In this document: piece after piece, positions 50,801 to 56,800 of the stretch
Numbering within the stretch: the first letter of the stretch is position 1
Layout of the letters: every line of letters begins with the position of its first letter
NCBI GenBank assembly: GCA_903813345.2
Contig: CAIIXF020000008.1
Location: 34,310,867 to 34,374,866, forward strand
Direction of reading: 5' to 3'
DNA: 64,000 bases
Source of the DNA: Owenia fusiformis
Taxonomy: Eukaryota; Annelida; Polychaeta; Sabellida; Oweniidae
The notes under the pieces: generated by a model
Databases searched by the model: none
What the model saw: only the letters and a program-made list of their open reading frames with translations
Told to the model about the DNA's origin: nothing
Position numbers and translations under genes: made by a program

Positions 50801-53800
50801 TTACAACATCCAGCATTTTAATCATAGTTCACATTCATAAAAGCACGGGATGTCATCGCCTGATTTGGTCAATGTTAGGGAGCAGGTCGTTTTTACAATA
50901 AATTTCAATATTTTCACACAAAATATTTTTTTACTGAAAAACTGCTCATTCGCAGAGAAAATGTACTAGCACATGCAATGACAATGTCAATCACGCTTCT
51001 GTACTAAATTCGGCGGAAGTCTTTTATAATCTAATACGAAGTTACTAAAAAAGGCGCGAACGCCCTACACTCAAAATGATCGTTTTTCCATTATAACTTT
51101 TTAACGTAATTTAACGAAGGCTTCTAATTATTATCCAGGATAGTCTAAATACCGATTAAAATATTTCTTACTTCAAACAGATACGCCGTCTTTTATTCAA
51201 TTTTTTAAAAAATAATAAAAAATAACTCTTGTCAATGTTAGGGAGCAGTCAATGTTAGGGAGCAAAATGATTTTATCAGAATATTAAAAATGTAGCAAAT
51301 GGCCATTTAAAATATGTATGGCATTTATAAACTGAACAATTTTGTTTGTATGATTATTTGATACCCTTTGGGGAGGAAAGCGTTAAAATTGTAAGAAAAT
51401 CATTGAAAAGGTTATTTTGCATTTTTTATTTTCAGCTAAATCCTGTTTACGTTCGTTTTAGAAATATTTAGATGCGAACCATTCCTTCTTTATTCGTTGA
51501 CCTCTAACTGTAAATGAATGGATGTATCGTTATATACACTTTTTGATGATGTCATCAGTTCACAATCCTAAATTGTGGATGATAAATTATCTGAACTGAT
51601 ATATAGGCTTGAGAAATCTCCGACATCCTTCAGTTCTATGATTTGATATTTTCCTAGTATTAAAGTAAGAGAGTTAGTCTCGCACTTATCTTTACGACCG
51701 GGTATCACCTGATAGCTGGCACAAACGCTATGAAGGGCTCATTGCGCAGTTACATGTATGATAGTAGATTTTTACACGTATACTTCAATTTGTCAATACT
51801 CAGACAATGCAGTATATAACCGATCTCTGTTATATGTGTACCACTTGCTAATGATACTCTAAAGCCCGGTATACACCAATGGGACACCAATGGGACAAGT
51901 TGGGACATGTTTGTAAAGGCCAATTACTCTGATATTCTGATAAAACCATTTCGCCCCACTGCATTGTTTGCTCCGCCACATTGATCATACTTATTTTTTA
52001 TTATTTAAAAAAAATTAAAGAAAGGTGTACTTGTTTGAAGTAAGAAATATTTCAATATGTACTGAGATTATCCATGATAATAATTAACTTTCCTTCGTCA
52101 AAAATCTTTGAGAGTCCATTTTCTGAAGATAACAAAAATGCAAAACAATTTTTTTTATCGATTTTGTTAAATTTTGTTAAGGCAAGGGGTTTAAAATAAT
52201 CATTCAAACAATATTGTTTAGTTTATAAATGCCATACATATTTTAAATGGCCATTTGCTACATTTTTAATATTCTGATAAAATCATTTTGCTCCCTAACA
52301 TTGACTGCTCCCTAACATTGACAAGAGTTATTTTTTATTATTTTTTAAAAAATTGAATAAAAGACGGCGTATCTGTTTGAAGTAAGAAATATTTTAATCG
52401 GTATTTAGACTATCTTGGATAATAATTAGAAGCCTTCGTTAAATTACGTTAAAAAGTTATAATGGAAAAACGATCATTTTGAGTGTAGGGCGTTCGCGCC
52501 TTTTTTAGTAACTTCGTATTAGATTATAAAAGACTTCCGCCGAATTTCGTACAGAAGCGTGATTGACATTGTCATTGCATGTGCTAGTACATTTTCTCTG
52601 CGAATGAGCAGTTTTTCAGTAAAAAAATATTTTGTGTGAAAATATTGAAATTTATTGTAAAAACGACCTGCTCCCTAACATTGACCAAATCAGGCGATGA
52701 CATCCCGTGAAAAGGGAGGGTTACAAAATTATTGTCAATGTGAGAATTTCTTTTGCTATAATTCCAAGTTTATTTTTATGCATTGACCACAACCATTAAA
52801 AAGTCCGCATGAGACCTTAATTCTCAAACAAAGGTAATCAAACGAGACAAAAAGTGTTTAAGTGATTTTACTGATGGACTTTAATGAATGTTTCTAGGCA
52901 TATTTCTTAATATAAAGAATTTTACAAAAAGATTGAACTTTTACTTCTTTCATTAAAAAAATAAAGGTGTGTTCAGTGTACATTCAAGTGAGCAACTGAT
53001 AATATAATTGTTGTAGGGTAACGTAAACAAATGTAACATTAAAGCCCCCATCTAAAGTTTAAGCCACCTTGGCTTATATTGTAGTCTTACCAAATGCTAT
53101 AAAAGTGTGTGAAACTTTTTTCAATTTCAAGACTTGTTAAAAAAATGATGGATATATTTAGATGAATATATTTAAAACTAACTTTTAGAGGTCACACATA
53201 TCTTTCAATAAGTGATAATTCACACCAATGCATAGCATTCATCCTCACATATTTTGTGCTGAAATCTTTTTAAAAATTGGTTAAAAAACAAGCGAGAAAT
53301 GAACTCATCCATCCATGAAAAAGGTTCAGAGAAAAATGCAAACCAATGGTACAATAATGAAGTTTAGCATATTTAGAAAAGCTTAACATAAATTTTTTTT
53401 ATAAAAAGATTTTGCCAACTGAGTGATGTCACGATGAGGTCACTTATGTTGCAAAATATTTTTGACATGCTAAGAGATTGAAGTGGCACATTAGGTATGA
53501 CATTTTATCATTGAAATAGCGTGTCCTTTGTTCAATCTTTGCATTGGTGTTAAAAAGATAATGTTTTTTGCACTGTATAGTAGAATATTAGATGATTAAA
53601 TTTTAACTTTTATTTGAAAATGGCGGGAAATTTGAATATTTGAGAAATGAAAAATGTTTTTTCTTCAAAAATCTCAAAAATGACTTTTAAAGTCAAATAA
53701 AAACATATTTTCAAACTCTCCATGGGAACTTTAAACAATTTTGAGACCTCCTACTTAATTTGAAGTATCTTCTTATCACAATGTGACTCTTGTGTATTTT

Positions 53801-56800
53801 TGAAAAATTGTGATTTTATGAGATAAATCTACTTGAAACTGATCCTGTCACCTTATGAGGTCTTCAATGTTATGTGCAATATATTTTTTTAGATAACACA
53901 AACCCTGACAAGTTGAGAAGAAAAGAAATATGGCATCTTCAAGTCCCCAAACAGTTTTAGTTGATGATTACAAAGAACTCTTGATCTGTATTATCTGCTT
54001 CGGGACACTGACCGATCCAAAATCAATAACCTGTGGGCATTCCTTTTGTAAGGGATGTATTGGGAAATGGATGAGAGAACATAAAGCAAAAGGGAACAAT
54101 CGATATCCATGCCCTGTATGCAATGAGCGACTCGAGATTCCAAAGAATGGCGCAGATGCATATGGCACAAACATAACTATCAAGTCTATGGTAGAGATAT
54201 TGGAGAACCAGCTGACCAAAGGACAAAATCGAAATGTCAACTGTGATATTTGTATTCAAGAGGGTGAAGCTGTGCCTGCCATGTCCCGTTGTGTTGAGTG
54301 TGCCGAACACATGTGCAAGCCTTGCAATAAAGCACATCGAAGATCGAGAGCGACCCAATCCCACACAATCTATGACTTAACTGGAGATGCAGAGAAAGAT
54401 GCCAGAGCTGCCCTGGATAATTACATAAAACGTAACATAGAATGTCCAAAACATCCAGATCAGCCTCTCAGATTCTTTTGCAAGCAAGATAAAGCTGTTA
54501 TTTGCAGGGACTGTTCAATCACTGAACATCCTGGTCACAACTGTCAAGCCATCGAAGAAGCAGCAAAAGGAGAGGAACGCAACATAGCAGCATTACTCGG
54601 TTTAGCCACCCAGAGGAAAGAAATGTTTGATAAATTCATCCAAGCAGCCAATGATTCCATTCAATCATGTGAGAGAAACACACAAGCTCTACTCCAAGAC
54701 ATAGATGCCGATCATGCTGCTAAGAAGAAACAATTGGATGAACATTTTGATAAGCTCAGAAATAAAGCCAAAGCTGCTGCTAATGAGAAAAAGAAGAAGA
54801 TCCAAGCAAACCAGGACCAGTTCCAACTTAACAAAGGGATAACTGAGAGTACATTGCTTCAACTGAATAATCTCAGAAAATATAACCATCCTGTAGATGT
54901 CCTCAACTATAGTGCTAATGTACTAAAGAAACTTGAAGAGTGGTCCACTATGCCTGAGGAGAATGTTGTACCTATTGACCCCTACTTCTATCAACTTGGA
55001 AGCCTAGATACATCTAGTGCAGGAAAAGTTCAGCATCACTGTGATCCTAAGATATCCAGAAAGGTACATCTACCTGACCAGAACCCAGGGGTCAAATATA
55101 TATTTGGTATCACAAGAGGATTTAACAACAACATTGTTGTATCTCACTCTGGAAAAGGCCTTGCAACTTATACTGCTGATTCCTTTACCCTACAGCATAA
55201 AGCCCAGGGTAACTTCAATGATGTGTGTCGTATTCAGTCTCAATATTATGCAGCTGCTGATCAAAACAACGATTGCATAGCAGTATTTGATAAGAAGCTT
55301 GAGCATCAGAAGAATATTGGAAAGTTTGAAGATCCCCAAGGATTATGTGAGACAGCAGATGGTAAACTATTGGTTGTTGGTTATGATGCCAAATGTGTCT
55401 ACCTTATTGACTGTAATCATGGGAATGTATTGGCTACTATTGGTGAAGGCAAGCTAACATCCCCTCACTATGTAACAATAAATCACAAAGGTATCATATT
55501 TGTGTCTGATGTTAGTGACAATTGTGTGAAGAGATTTACCATGCAAGGGGAAGAGGCACCAGGTGCATATGGCTCTGAGGGTGCAGGAATAGGTCAGTTG
55601 AATTATCCAGAGGGAGTCTGCATAGACTCTCAGGACAATCTCATCATTGCTGATCATAACAACCACAGAGTTCACATGGTAGATCCTAATGGGACATTCA
55701 TCAAGTACTTGTTGGTGGCTGAGGATGATGTGAAGAAGCCCCAATGTGTTGCCATTGATCAACAAGGTGATCTCATTGTGGGGTCATACTATGGGGATCT
55801 GGCCATCATCAAGTACATTGAGTAGAGGCACTACACATTGAAACATGGACATGACCAATGCATTGATATATGGACTATGATACACGCACTGTCATTCTGA
55901 ACATATGTAACATATTGTGGAACATAAACTTCAAGCTTTGAATACATCATCAACAATCAAATCATGAAAATGAATACATTGACTGTGAATATATTAACTG
56001 TATATATGTATATTAATCCAAAAAGTTACAATAGAGAAGAGAATACACACAACTGTATAAAATGATGGACACTGATAAGGACTATATAAATGTTGAAACA
56101 TTTCATAAGTATACATGCATATCATTAATTCTACAAATCATCAAGAATCATTTTTATACAAAAAAGTTTAAATCTGATTTTAGTGTATTTTTGCATTCAT
56201 TAGTAGTCATTAAAATTATATAAAACAATATATTTGTCCATATCAGGACTCAGTTACTAAATGTTATTTGGGGATGAGGGTCTAGATGGGGGAGGGGTGG
56301 TGTTGATGCTAACTTTACCTTGTATATCTTATCAACTCTGCTGCAGTATACCAGTATACAGTTGAATGTAGATGGCAGCCTTATCTCTAGCATTTGTTCC
56401 TCAGGGTTCATTTATGAAATGTTGTATGTGTAGGGGGAACTACATGATAAGGGGGGGGGGGGTGTTTACCTTACCTTGTATATCTTAGTAGAATTATGTT
56501 GCAGTATAGAGTTGAATGTAGATAGCAGCCCTATCTCTAACATTTGTTCCTCAGGGTTCATTTATGAAATGTTGTATGTGTAGGGGGAACTACATGATGA
56601 GGGGGGGGGGGTGTTAACCTTACCTTGTATATCTTAGTAGAACTCTATTGCAGTATAGAGTTGAATGTAGATAGCAGCCCTATCTCTAGCATTTGTTCCT
56701 CAGGATTCATTTATGAAATGTTGTATGTGTAGGGGGAACTACATGATGAGGAGGGGGGGGTGGTAACCTTACCTTGTATATCTTAGAAGAACTCTGTTGC

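Noticed and set aside
50844-52709. Naming the long-TIR element as Transib or RAG-like from its CAC ends and 5-bp duplication
   Set aside because: No transposase, and the terminal sequence does not match a consensus I can state; the features are reported without a superfamily.
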